Origin: G965200765 sp965200765
GTDB taxonomy: Bacteria; Pseudomonadota; Gammaproteobacteria; Arenicellales; JAJDZL01
Length of the DNA stretch: 64,000 nt
NCBI GenBank assembly: GCA_965200765.1
Contig: OZ241380.1
Coordinates: 1,984,001-2,048,000, forward strand
Direction: 5' to 3'
The notes beneath the pieces are model-generated. The model saw only the letters and a program-made list of their open reading frames with translations. It did no database searches and was not told the DNA's origin. Shown here piece by piece: positions 34,190-42,985 of the stretch. The position numbers were made by a program, and so were the translations under genes. The number at the start of each line of letters is the position of its first letter. The stretch's first letter is position 1.

Positions 34190-36997
34190 CTACCAGTTTG
34201 TCGCTCCTGTCAGCATGACCCTGTGGTCAGGGGCAGTTCTTTTAAGTTCATGTCGCTCAAGCTCCATACCAAAAGTCATAGCCAAATCATTGGAAAAGCG
34301 CACTCCCATGCGATAGCTACGATCACCACCTTCTTGAAACCCAAGTCCAATATAGGGCTTATACAACCCACTTCTTCCATACAATCCGTAGCCGACTTCC
34401 GATTCAAATCGCAACGTCGAATCAATTACTAATTGAGCTTGCCTTACAGCACTGCGCTCCCAAATCGAACCGACTTTATTACCGTTACCACGCGCCAAGG
34501 AAACGTTGTATGACATCCCTGCATTGTCGTTGCCCATATTACCCGTTGCAGACAAGCGTCCGTTCCAGCCTTTTCGACCGCTATTATGAGTCACCAGTAT
34601 TCGTGCGTTCCCATCCACGGTCCGACATTCGCATTCGTCTATGTACTTTATGCCACCCCCGACTTCAACGCCGCTTCCGGTGTCTCCTGCTCCGCCGTCC
34701 CAGCGAACTGCTAGCTCTCCTGCCGGGATATATTTCGCACCGGAATCAAGCTTGCGTTCCCGAAGCCCCTCAACTGCAATCCGCAAACCGTATGTACCGT
34801 TATCTGAACTTTCCAACAAATCGTCATTGACGGTCACACTGGTACTATAGGCCTCGGCTTTCAGGTCCACCAAGGTCGCAACTCCGGCATCGGATTGGTC
34901 ATCTGTCACCAGCCGATAGCGCCCTCCGAATCCTGACATCAAAAATTCCGTACTACTTGAAAACTGCCTGGTGTTGTTGTCATCGAATTTCTCAATTCTT
35001 CCTTTACCGAAACCCACGGTCGCCCACAACCTCAGTGCATCTGACACTGGCCACCCAACATACGGATAAACCACGGTCATGCGCGACTTGATCTGGCCGC
35101 GGGTACTTTCGCTTTGCTCGGTGTAGTCGAACGTCCCCCTTGAAATACTTGCTGCCATACCGGCCAGCGTTCCCGCACCACGCTGAGTATCGGTCCCAAC
35201 ATGAGCCAACACCATCTCGCCGTCCCAGTCGGCCAGACTCTTTCGGCCACCAGACAAATCCCGGTAGTCAATCGAACCCCAAATCACTGCGTTGCTTTCA
35301 CTTGCCGAACTGCTGTTCACACCCATTTCGCTGGCGAACAGCGAACAGGCGAAGCGTGCGTTGTCCAACGACCTGTGTAGCGACGATTGTGACTTCCCAT
35401 GATTTCTATCCCGTTCGTATTCGGCAATTCTATCCAGAAATGGACGAATGCAATTGAAAGACGCAGAGAGTGGCGTAGAAGACGGAACACCAATATCGTT
35501 CGCGCTTCTCTCTGCAACTGTACCGATCGCACTGATCGTAACCTCTCGGGCCATTTCTGCCACAATCTCCCTTTCCGCATTCGACAATCTTGGCACAGGT
35601 TTCGTCTTCGTTGTCACCGAAAACTCTGCACTGACACCGCCTATCGTTACACTGGCAGTCTCTGTGCTGCTAAATTCATCACTAGCGACCACCACAACCG
35701 CTACGCGTTGGCCGTTCGATACCGTCGTGCCACTGAACTCATCACCGTCTACCATCAACGTGCCACCCGACACCGAAATTCTGGTCGAAAAACCTTCGCT
35801 CAGACCACTTACCATAATCGAGTTGCTCATTACCGTTGCACCGGGTTCCGCATCAGTCTTCGATTCAAAACTGAAAGTATCCGGTGTCAGATCTGCCGGT
35901 GACCGGGTCACAACAACTCTGTAGATTCTTTCTGCGTTGTTTTCGGCAGTCACTGTAACTGTTATCGTGTTCTCGCCGTCAGACAAGCGAATTGGTTCAC
36001 TCGCAGAGCCACTGCGCACCGAACTGCCATTTACGCTGATGTTTGCTCGCGAGTGGTTCGCTGTCGGCGTAACCGTCACGCTTGCAATACTGCTGCCGAC
36101 TGTCGCCGAATAACTTTGCACTGAACCAGCGAAGTCCGGGGTCAGTGTCCCTTCTGATATCGACAATGCACTCAGTCTGTTGTCCGATGATTTGACTACC
36201 TCCCGGGGTTGTCGGGTAACTACGACTCTGTACGTTCTTTCTGCGTCATTTTCAGCAGTTACTACGATTGAAATTGTGTTCTGGCCCTCAGACAAGCTAA
36301 TTGACCTGCTCGCAGAGCCACTGCGCACCGGGGCGTTGTTCACGCTGATGGTTGCCCGCGAGTGGTTCGCTGTCGGCGTAACCGTCACGCTTGCAACATT
36401 GCTACCAACTGTCGCCGAGTAACCTTGCACTGAACTAGAGAAGCCAGGACTCAGTGCCCCTTCTGATATGGACAGTGCACGCAGTCTGTTGTCGGATGAC
36501 AAGACCACCGCCTCGCGGTCGTCGTTTCTTATTGTCCCTGTACCAATAAAATTCCCAGCTTGGAGGTGTGCATTCGGACTCGGGCTACTAAGGGTCACAA
36601 TGACTGTTTCGTCCGGTTCGACCGTTGTATCCCCGACCACTGAAATCACAATTTCTTTTGTCAGGTCTCCGGAATTGAATGTCAGCGTACCGTCCGGCAA
36701 CTCAGTGTAGTCAGTCCCTGATGTCGCAGTGCCCCCGGTAACTGCATAGTTCACTGTCACTACCTCGCCGCGAGGCGGGTTCAGCGTTACTGTGAATGTC
36801 AGGTTAGTTGACCCGCTGTTACCTTCCTGAACATCTGGTGAGTTGATTGATATATTTGATTGGGTTTCTTGGGCAAATGCTGGTGGTTGCAGTAACAACA
36901 TCAAAGAGACAGTAAAGACAGAAAGCCATGCAGTGCGTTTTTCAGTCTTTTTGAATAGGAGAAAATCTGTTGGGGGGGGGGGTATTTCAATGAGCAA
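34190..36997 (-). CDS. Autotransporter-like surface protein with Calx-beta and cadherin-like domains
   Basis: A 935-aa outer-membrane protein. A signal region ends near 42 (LMLLLQPPAFA, then QETQ). A Calx-beta domain (about 47-165) shows GTATSGTDYTELPDGTLTF and DDTVVEPDETVIVTL-type text. Two near-identical cadherin-like beta-sandwich repeats (about 172-262 and 268-360) contain SGTLTPDFAGSVQSYSATVG-type text. Another sandwich runs to about 470. The last 370 residues form a barrel-like part. The first codons contain a C11 tract (see 36972-36982), so the gene may switch on and off. The barrel resembles the other two autotransporters only in general form. Confidence 0.82.
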   Translation of the reverse strand: MLIEIPPPPTDFLLFKKTEKRTAWLSVFTVSLMLLLQPPAFAQETQSNISINSPDVQEGNSGSTNLTFTVTLNPPRGEVVTVNYAVTGGTATSGTDYTELPDGTLTFNSGDLTKEIVISVVGDTTVEPDETVIVTLSSPSPNAHLQAGNFIGTGTIRNDDREAVVLSSDNRLRALSISEGALSPGFSSSVQGYSATVGSNVASVTVTPTANHSRATISVNNAPVRSGSASRSISLSEGQNTISIVVTAENDAERTYRVVVTRQPREVVKSSDNRLSALSISEGTLTPDFAGSVQSYSATVGSSIASVTVTPTANHSRANISVNGSSVRSGSASEPIRLSDGENTITVTVTAENNAERIYRVVVTRSPADLTPDTFSFESKTDAEPGATVMSNSIMVSGLSEGFSTRISVSGGTLMVDGDEFSGTTVSNGQRVAVVVVASDEFSSTETASVTIGGVSAEFSVTTKTKPVPRLSNAEREIVAEMAREVTISAIGTVAERSANDIGVPSSTPLSASFNCIRPFLDRIAEYERDRNHGKSQSSLHRSLDNARFACSLFASEMGVNSSSASESNAVIWGSIDYRDLSGGRKSLADWDGEMVLAHVGTDTQRGAGTLAGMAASISRGTFDYTEQSESTRGQIKSRMTVVYPYVGWPVSDALRLWATVGFGKGRIEKFDDNNTRQFSSSTEFLMSGFGGRYRLVTDDQSDAGVATLVDLKAEAYSTSVTVNDDLLESSDNGTYGLRIAVEGLRERKLDSGAKYIPAGELAVRWDGGAGDTGSGVEVGGGIKYIDECECRTVDGNARILVTHNSGRKGWNGRLSATGNMGNDNAGMSYNVSLARGNGNKVGSIWERSAVRQAQLVIDSTLRFESEVGYGLYGRSGLYKPYIGLGFQEGGDRSYRMGVRFSNDLAMTFGMELERHELKRTAPDHRVMLTGATNW
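36972..36982 (-). repeat. Poly-C tract inside the start of the surface-protein gene
   Basis: Eleven C on the coding strand, codons 6-9 (MLIEI then PPPPTDFLL). A change of one base would shift the frame before the signal peptide. The next in-frame Met lies inside the hydrophobic core of the signal. This is a classic contingency-tract position. Confidence 0.75.
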
Positions 36998-37345
36998 CGT
37001 CTGCGAAACAATCCAAATCGAAAGCTCGCGAATGATTTTGCATCAGAGCAGTGCATAAGAAATTTGTTGACGGTATTCACTAGTCTCATCATCATCGTAT
37101 CCTCTCCCGCCGTTGTATTCGCCAATAAAAACCAAACACACGGACTGACCGGACCTGGAAGCCGGATTTGGTTGATTCATATCGCCAACATTATACAGTA
37201 ATCGTTTTGATTCATATTGCTGACTGACCTTGTGTCCTGATGGTTACAAGTAAAAAATCGTGGGTTTGTCCCCAGTTCGAGGGTTTGACAAATTCGATAT
37301 GCTCAGGGGCATTCAGTATTCGATTGGACATCAAAGGAGGCCCCC
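36998..37345. other. Upstream region of the surface-protein gene
   Basis: No supported gene. It should hold the promoter for 34190-36997 and the end of the neighbouring IS21 scar, which starts near 37310. Confidence 0.45.
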
Positions 37346-37640
37346 GAGCACATGAAAAACCTATACGAGATATGCATGATACATTCAATGAAGGCTTTAG
37401 GATTGAGCATTAGCAAGATTGCCAGCTTGGCGTGCGACCGCAAGACGGTTCGCAAGTATCCGGCGTGAGGTGTGGAGAAACCGCGCGGCCAGCGTCGACG
37501 AAAGCGTGGTGCGGGGGTGTTGTCGCCGTACGAGGGTAATTGTCGGCGCGCATCAAGTCGCGTCGGGTCGTCTGTACCGGGACATCGTGGAGATGGGCTA
37601 TACGGGCGGCTACACGACGGTGACCAACTATCTGCGCAAG
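37346..37640 (+). pseudogene. IS21-family istA remnant, frameshifted
   Basis: Starting at 37352 the text reads MKNLYEICMIHSMKALGLSI then SKIASLACDRKTVRKYPA, an istA N-terminal helix-turn-helix, ending at a stop. In other frames it continues VLSPYEG and RLYRDIVEMGYTGGYTTVTN then YLRKIRR. The usual istA has these in one frame. So at least two frameshifts are present and the gene is dead. No istB or right end follows. Confidence 0.75.
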
Positions 37641-37789
37641 ATTCGCCGCCGCTTCTTCAGCGTGCCGTTCAGACCCTCCAGCAAGCCAACCAGACCACTG
37701 GCCTTCGCCAAATACTCCACAAACCAAATACCAGCGTTGCTCGTCAACTTCGTATTCGTAAAATCGTACTCGACATTCCACGCATGACT

Positions 37790-38142
37790 TTGTATACTAC
37801 TCAGTTCTTTCATGAGGATACCTCCTGGGCGAAAATTTATTTAAATGGTATTGTACCGCAAAACCCAACGGAGGTGTCCTTTCCCACACCCTCAAATGTG
37901 ATTTTTCAACTCCGTAAGCGGGAATCAAGGTGGTATCGGCAGTTATTCTATAAATGGTACAGGATTTAAACTGGCGCTTTTGGGGATTTTAATATTAATA
38001 ATGACAAAAATTAAGGTAAAAACAAGTATATAGTTACTTTTAGCTTTGCACACAAAGCCGCTTTAAACTCATGCAACTACTTAATCCAAAATGATTTCAA
38101 ACTTACTTGGTTCCTCCCAAATTTCACGTAAATCCAAGGCTA
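37790..38142. other. Intergenic stretch downstream of fic
   Basis: AT-rich DNA with no supported gene or repeat. I see no clear terminator in it. Confidence 0.45.
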
Positions 38143-39327
38143 TTATTCAAACGCGTTTTTCATTGCAGCATGTTTTGTCTCAAACAATTCAACATATTCG
38201 TGATAAATATATTTACGGTTACGTGTTCGATTTGTGTATTCCTGCAATATTCCACAATCAACCATCCGGCCAATCAAGTTGGTCGCGGCTGGCGTGCTCG
38301 TACCAAGTAACTCTTTTACGTCATTAACAGATATGATAGGATGCGCATAAAGATGATTCAAAACAATGTGACCGTTTCCAACAATACGGCCGAAATTCTT
38401 TGTGAGCAGCGCTTGATGTTCAATGCGTAATGTAAGAATGTCTCTTGCTGTGACAGTGGCTTGCTCACTTACTTCTGCGACACCTCGGAGAAAGAAGCAT
38501 AACCATTTCTCCCAAGTACTGGCTTCTCGTATAGATTGTAGTTTCTCGTAGTATTCATCACGATTTTGGTTTAGAAAATCTGAAAGGTAAAGAACGGGAT
38601 GAAGCAAAACTCTATGCTTACATAGCAATAAAGTAATCAGCAGTCTTCCTAACCGTCCATTGCCATCAACAAATGGATGAATCGTTTCGAATTGTGCATG
38701 AATCAGGCCGATTTTAATCAAAAGCGGTAATTTGGAATCACCCTGTATAAATTGTTCCAGTTCAAGGAGCTTTTCTTCAACCAATTCAGGCGGTGGTGGA
38801 ACAAAATCTGCTTCAAAGAGTTTACAATCTTTTGGTCCTATCCAGTTTTGAATTGTTCGAATCTCACCAGGGTTATATTGCGAGCCTCGCACCTCCCGCA
38901 ACAATCGTTTGTGGATTCCTCGTATTAACTCAACTGAAATAGAAACATTTTCCAGACGTTTTATCCCATAATTCATGGCTTCTATATATCGTATAACTTC
39001 ATCAACATCTTGGCCGGAACTATGTGGTAAAAGAACTTGTGCTTCTGCGGCTAATACATCATGCAACGAACTTCGAATTCCTTCAATCCTGTTTGAAAGA
39101 ACCGCTTCTTTCCGAACATACATGAATACAAAATTATTTTCGTCGGGCAAAGTGTGAATAGACCCATCCAATCGTCCCAGAGCTTGGTCAGCTCTGGAAA
39201 GCAACTCCTGAAGTTCTTCAGTAAATTCAACAGGAGGAATGGGAGGTAAGGTGGCTGGAATAAACGCCTTGTATCCTTTCGGTTGGTCTGCGTAATATCC
39301 CGCACGTTGCTGGTTGCTCATTGTCAA
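38143..39327 (-). CDS. Fic-family protein (AMPylation-type), class II-like
   Basis: A 394-aa Fic protein. The catalytic motif HPFVDGNGRLGRLL is complete (HxFxDGNGRxGR). An N-terminal inhibitory helix reads SNRIEGIRSSL, close to the (S/T)xxxE(G/N) signature, so it is self-inhibited by the Glu. The N-terminal half has the extra helices of class II Fic proteins. The C-terminal part (about 290-394) resembles a winged helix (LNHLYAHPIISVNDVKELLG). Fic proteins move AMP or other groups to a Tyr, Thr or Ser. The target is unknown. No antitoxin-like gene is next to it. Confidence 0.9.
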   Translation of the reverse strand: MTMSNQQRAGYYADQPKGYKAFIPATLPPIPPVEFTEELQELLSRADQALGRLDGSIHTLPDENNFVFMYVRKEAVLSNRIEGIRSSLHDVLAAEAQVLLPHSSGQDVDEVIRYIEAMNYGIKRLENVSISVELIRGIHKRLLREVRGSQYNPGEIRTIQNWIGPKDCKLFEADFVPPPPELVEEKLLELEQFIQGDSKLPLLIKIGLIHAQFETIHPFVDGNGRLGRLLITLLLCKHRVLLHPVLYLSDFLNQNRDEYYEKLQSIREASTWEKWLCFFLRGVAEVSEQATVTARDILTLRIEHQALLTKNFGRIVGNGHIVLNHLYAHPIISVNDVKELLGTSTPAATNLIGRMVDCGILQEYTNRTRNRKYIYHEYVELFETKHAAMKNAFE

Positions 39328-39360
39328 AATTCCAATTTTAACTACAATTCAATTAAGGCT

Positions 39361-39835
39361 TTATTATGGAAGCACACCCGACCCATAGTAAAGGCTGCCT
39401 TCATCATGGAAGCACACCCGACCCATAGTAAAGGCTGCCTTCATCATGGAAGACCATCCGACCCATAGTAAAGGCTGCCTTCATCATGGAAGACCATCCG
39501 ACCCATAGTAAAGGCTGCCTTCATCATGGAAGACCATCCGCTCCATAGTAAAGGCTGCCTTTATCATGGAAGTCCATTCGCTCCATAGTAAAGGCTGCCT
39601 TTATCATGGAAGACCATCCGACCCATAGTAAAGGCTGCCTTCATCATGGCAGTTCATTCGCTCCATAGTAAAGGCTGCCTTCATCATGGAAGTTCATCCG
39701 CTCCATAGTAAAGGCTGCCTTCATCATGGCAGTTCATCCGCTCCATAGTAAAGGCTGCCTTCATCATGGCAGTTCATCCGCTCCATAGTAAAGGCTGCCT
39801 TCATCATGGCAGTTCATCCGACCCATAGTAAAGGC
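39361..39835. repeat. Twelve tandem 40-bp repeats between fic and mgsA
   Basis: Each unit has ATCATGGAAG, then a variable part (e.g. CACACCCGACC, ACCATCCGCTC, TTCATTCGCTC), then CATAGTAAAGGCTGCCTT. Variants alternate between CGACCC and CGCTCC and between GGAAG and GGCAG. The first unit begins TTATTATGGAAG at 39361 and the last runs into AAAGGCAGGTGTGATC at 39835. The length, 40, is not a multiple of three, so it is not coding. Confidence 0.92.
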
Positions 39836-40027
39836 AGGTGTGATCACAGGAGTCCCTCAGCTCAGATACTCATCTTTGCTTGAAACATCCTGTCCATTCG
39901 ACCATCATCCCGTCCCTCCAATCTCAATCCGACACCTGAATTGGAATGATTTTTCCTGTACTCCACTCCAAATATTTTAGAATAAAACAGTTTCTGAAAT
40001 TTTTTCATCAACTGGAATCTTTGAATC

Positions 40028-40939
40028 ATGTGTGGAATTGTAGGCTTGTACATCAAAAATCCGGATTTCGAACATCGCCTGGGCGAGTTCGTGTCAGACA
40101 TGCTGATTGAAATGAGTGAACGCGGTCCGGACAGTGCCGGCTTGGCAGTCTATCGTGACCCCGCACCAACCGGCGGCTCAAAGGTGTCTTTGTATAGTGT
40201 ACAGGAAAACGAAAACTGGGCCCATCGCGCCGATCAAATCTCCCGGCACTTCGATGCAGAATTCTCCTTCAAGGTGTTTGCCAGCCACGCGGTCATGGTC
40301 AGCAAAGTACCAGCCCAGCAAGCCGAACAGTGGATGCGCAATGAATGGCCCGAACTGCGGATTATGAGCGTTGGCGAATCCATTGAAATTTTCAAGGAAA
40401 AAGGCAATCCCAATGATGTCGTGGAAAAATTCAACTTTCGAAGCTTTTCCGGACAACATGCTGTGGCCCATACAAGAATGGCAACAGAAAGTGCAGTAAC
40501 AACCGAGCATTCACATCCGTTTTCAACCGGACTGGACTTGTGTCTGGTACATAATGGCTCATTGTCCAACCACAACCAGCTACGGCGCGAATTGATTCGG
40601 GAAGGCCTCAACTTCGAGACTGACAACGACAGTGAAGTGGCCGCCGGATTTTTGACATGGAGATTACGCCAGGGCGAATCTGTAGAAGAAGCCTTGAACA
40701 CTTCACTGAAGCACCTCGACGGTTTCTATACATTCGCAGTGGGTTCAAAATCCGGATTTTCTGTATTGCGGGATCCGATTGCCTGCAAGCCGGCAGTACT
40801 GGCCGAAAACGATGACTGGGTCGCCATGGCCTCCGAATACCGCGCCATTGCAAAACTGCCGAATGCCAAGGAAGCGACCAGATGGGAACCGGAACCCGAA
40901 CAGATTTATAGCTGGGACCACCAATCGGAAGTACACTGA
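40028..40939 (+). CDS. mgsA: N-methylglutamate synthase subunit A (class II amidotransferase)
   Basis: A 303-aa class II glutamine amidotransferase domain. It starts MCGIVGLYIK, with Cys2 as nucleophile, and has HTRMATESAVT and LVHNGSLSN. It resembles the N-terminal domain of GltB. In the N-methylglutamate route the MgsABC complex makes N-methylglutamate; homologues are called GlxB in rhizobia. The stop TGA overlaps the mgsB ATG. The twelve-repeat region lies upstream and may affect expression. The assignment rests on the mgsABC-gmaS gene order. Confidence 0.82.
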   Translation: MCGIVGLYIKNPDFEHRLGEFVSDMLIEMSERGPDSAGLAVYRDPAPTGGSKVSLYSVQENENWAHRADQISRHFDAEFSFKVFASHAVMVSKVPAQQAEQWMRNEWPELRIMSVGESIEIFKEKGNPNDVVEKFNFRSFSGQHAVAHTRMATESAVTTEHSHPFSTGLDLCLVHNGSLSNHNQLRRELIREGLNFETDNDSEVAAGFLTWRLRQGESVEEALNTSLKHLDGFYTFAVGSKSGFSVLRDPIACKPAVLAENDDWVAMASEYRAIAKLPNAKEATRWEPEPEQIYSWDHQSEVH

Positions 40940-41622
40940 TGACCAACCGCCTGGACTTGGCAACGGAATCGCTTCGCCAAGTGAATTCAACACTTCACAG
41001 CCCGAGCGATTGGAAAGAATTTGAGATTATTCACCCGAAAGGTGTTCATTCCTTGGCCGCGGGTCTCAATGCCACAATTCAGGTGAATGTTGACGGCCAT
41101 GTTGGTTATTACTGTGCTGGCATGAACCAGCTCGCAAGCATCAGAATAGACGGAAATGCAGGTCCTGGTCTCGCTGAAAACATGATCTCCGGGGAAGTCG
41201 TGGTAACGGGCAATGCTTCGCAATATGCCGGTGCCTCGGGGCACGGCGGACTTCTGGTGATACATGGCAACGCGAGTTCGCGTTGCGGTATATCCATGAA
41301 AGGCATCGATATCGTCGTCGGTGGTTCCGTTGGGCATTTCAGCGCCTTCATGGCGCAAAAAGGACGATTGGTGATTTGCGGCGACGCATCAAACGACTTG
41401 GGCGATTCAATCTACGAAGCACAACTGTTTGTGCGTGGCAAGGTAGCCCGGCTCGGTTCGGACTGCATTGAAAAGGAAATGCGGCCGGAACATCTGGAAC
41501 AACTTCAAATACTGCTTGACAAAGCAAAGATGAAGTACTCAGCCAAAGAATTTCGCAGATATGGTTCTGCGCGAAAATTGTACAACTTCAATATAGACAA
41601 TGCCGATGCCATCACAGGATAA
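40939..41622 (+). CDS. mgsB: N-methylglutamate synthase subunit B (GXGXG domain)
   Basis: A 227-aa protein with the glutamate-synthase C-terminal GXGXG beta-helix (YAGASGHGGLLVIHGNASSR, GHFSAFMAQKG, GDASNDLGDS). In GltB this is the last domain; here it is a separate subunit, as in MgsB/GlxC. The start overlaps mgsA and the end overlaps mgsC, so the three are translated together. The length fits the family. It is not catalytic by itself. Confidence 0.82.
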   Translation: MTNRLDLATESLRQVNSTLHSPSDWKEFEIIHPKGVHSLAAGLNATIQVNVDGHVGYYCAGMNQLASIRIDGNAGPGLAENMISGEVVVTGNASQYAGASGHGGLLVIHGNASSRCGISMKGIDIVVGGSVGHFSAFMAQKGRLVICGDASNDLGDSIYEAQLFVRGKVARLGSDCIEKEMRPEHLEQLQILLDKAKMKYSAKEFRRYGSARKLYNFNIDNADAITG

Positions 41623-42940
41623 CCCACCCGAATTTGATCCGCGGTCATTGAGACCGTCTGCACTGTTTCCCGAGCACGTTCTGGCGGAGATTCATCGCGC
41701 CGCGGACCAGGGTGTTTACGAAATTCGCGGATTCGGTGCCAAGCGTTCTCTGCCTACATTTGATGATTTGGTATTTTTGGGTGCGTCCATGTCCCGATAC
41801 CCCCTTGAAGGCTATCGGGAAAAATGCGATACCGACGTAGAAATCGGTACCCGTTTTGCTCAAAATCCACTGAAACTCGAAATACCGATCACCATAGCCG
41901 GCATGAGCTTCGGCGCACTGGGTGCAAATGCCAAGGAATCAATTGGACTTGCGGCAACTGCAATGGGTACTAGTACCACTACCGGTGATGGCGGCATGAC
42001 CGACGAAGAACGCAATTCATCGAAAACTCTCATTTATCAGGTGTTGCCTTCTCGCTACGGCCTGAATCCGGACGACATGCGTCGTGCCGACGCATTGGAA
42101 GTCGTTGTCGGACAAGGTGCAAAACCGGGCGGCGGTGGCATGTTGCTGGGGCACAAGATTACCGAGCGAGTTGCAGCCATGCGCACTTTGCCGACCGGTA
42201 TTGACCAGCGAAGTGCCTGCAGACATCCTGACTGGACCGGTCCAGATGATTTGGAAATCAAGATTGAAGAGCTGCGTGAAATCACCGACTGGAAAATTCC
42301 GATTTTGATCAAAATCGGCGCCACTCGGGTTACCTTTGATGTTGCACTGGCAGTCAAAGCCGGTGCCGATGCCATTGTTCTGGACGGAATGCAAGGCGGC
42401 ACGGCCGCAACCCAGGATGTTTTTATCGAGCACGTAGGCATTCCCACTCTTCCCGCTGTGCGTCAAGCTGTAGAATCCCTGGCTGAACTGAATATGCATC
42501 GCAAGGTCCAACTGATTGTTTCCGGCGGCATTCGTACCGGTGCGGATGTAGCCAAGGCCTTGGCACTTGGAGCCGATGCTGTGTCCATCGGCAGTGCTGC
42601 AATGGTAGCCCTCGGATGCAATCGTCCTGTCTATCCGGATGACTACGGTAAACTGGGAACCGCACCCGGCTACTGCCATCACTGCCATACCGGACGTTGT
42701 CCTGTGGGCATTACCACGCAGGACCCGGAACTTGAACAACGGTTGAATCCAAAACAGGGTTCGCGATGGCTGAAAAATTACTTGAGTACAATGGTACTGG
42801 AGTTGCAGACTCTTGCAAGAGCTTGCGGCAAAACACACGTGCTTCATTTGGAACCCGAAGACATGGTCGCATTGACCGTCGAAGCGGCGGCCATGGCAAA
42901 AGTACCATTGGCGGGCACAAGCTGGATTCCCGGCACTTGA
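41600..42940 (+). CDS. mgsC: N-methylglutamate synthase subunit C (FMN glutamate-synthase domain)
   Basis: A 446-aa FMN/Fe-S domain of glutamate synthase type. Typical pieces are GMSFGALGANAKESIGLAA, TTTGDGGMTDEE, GQGAKPGGGGMLLGHKI, DGMQGGTAATQ, and YCHHCHTGRCPVGITTQDP for the iron-sulphur cluster. It transfers the glutamyl group to make N-methylglutamate. It overlaps mgsB by 23 bases; a second in-frame ATG at 41606 could be used. The length is normal. Confidence 0.84.
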   Translation: MPMPSQDNPPEFDPRSLRPSALFPEHVLAEIHRAADQGVYEIRGFGAKRSLPTFDDLVFLGASMSRYPLEGYREKCDTDVEIGTRFAQNPLKLEIPITIAGMSFGALGANAKESIGLAATAMGTSTTTGDGGMTDEERNSSKTLIYQVLPSRYGLNPDDMRRADALEVVVGQGAKPGGGGMLLGHKITERVAAMRTLPTGIDQRSACRHPDWTGPDDLEIKIEELREITDWKIPILIKIGATRVTFDVALAVKAGADAIVLDGMQGGTAATQDVFIEHVGIPTLPAVRQAVESLAELNMHRKVQLIVSGGIRTGADVAKALALGADAVSIGSAAMVALGCNRPVYPDDYGKLGTAPGYCHHCHTGRCPVGITTQDPELEQRLNPKQGSRWLKNYLSTMVLELQTLARACGKTHVLHLEPEDMVALTVEAAAMAKVPLAGTSWIPGT

Positions 42941-42985
42941 CATGAACAAACAAATATTTTGTACCCGGCTACGAAGGAGGTGAAT

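Noticed and set aside
39361..39835. The 40-bp tandem repeats as a second CRISPR array
   Set aside because: There are no unique spacers; the whole 40-bp unit repeats with only scattered base changes.
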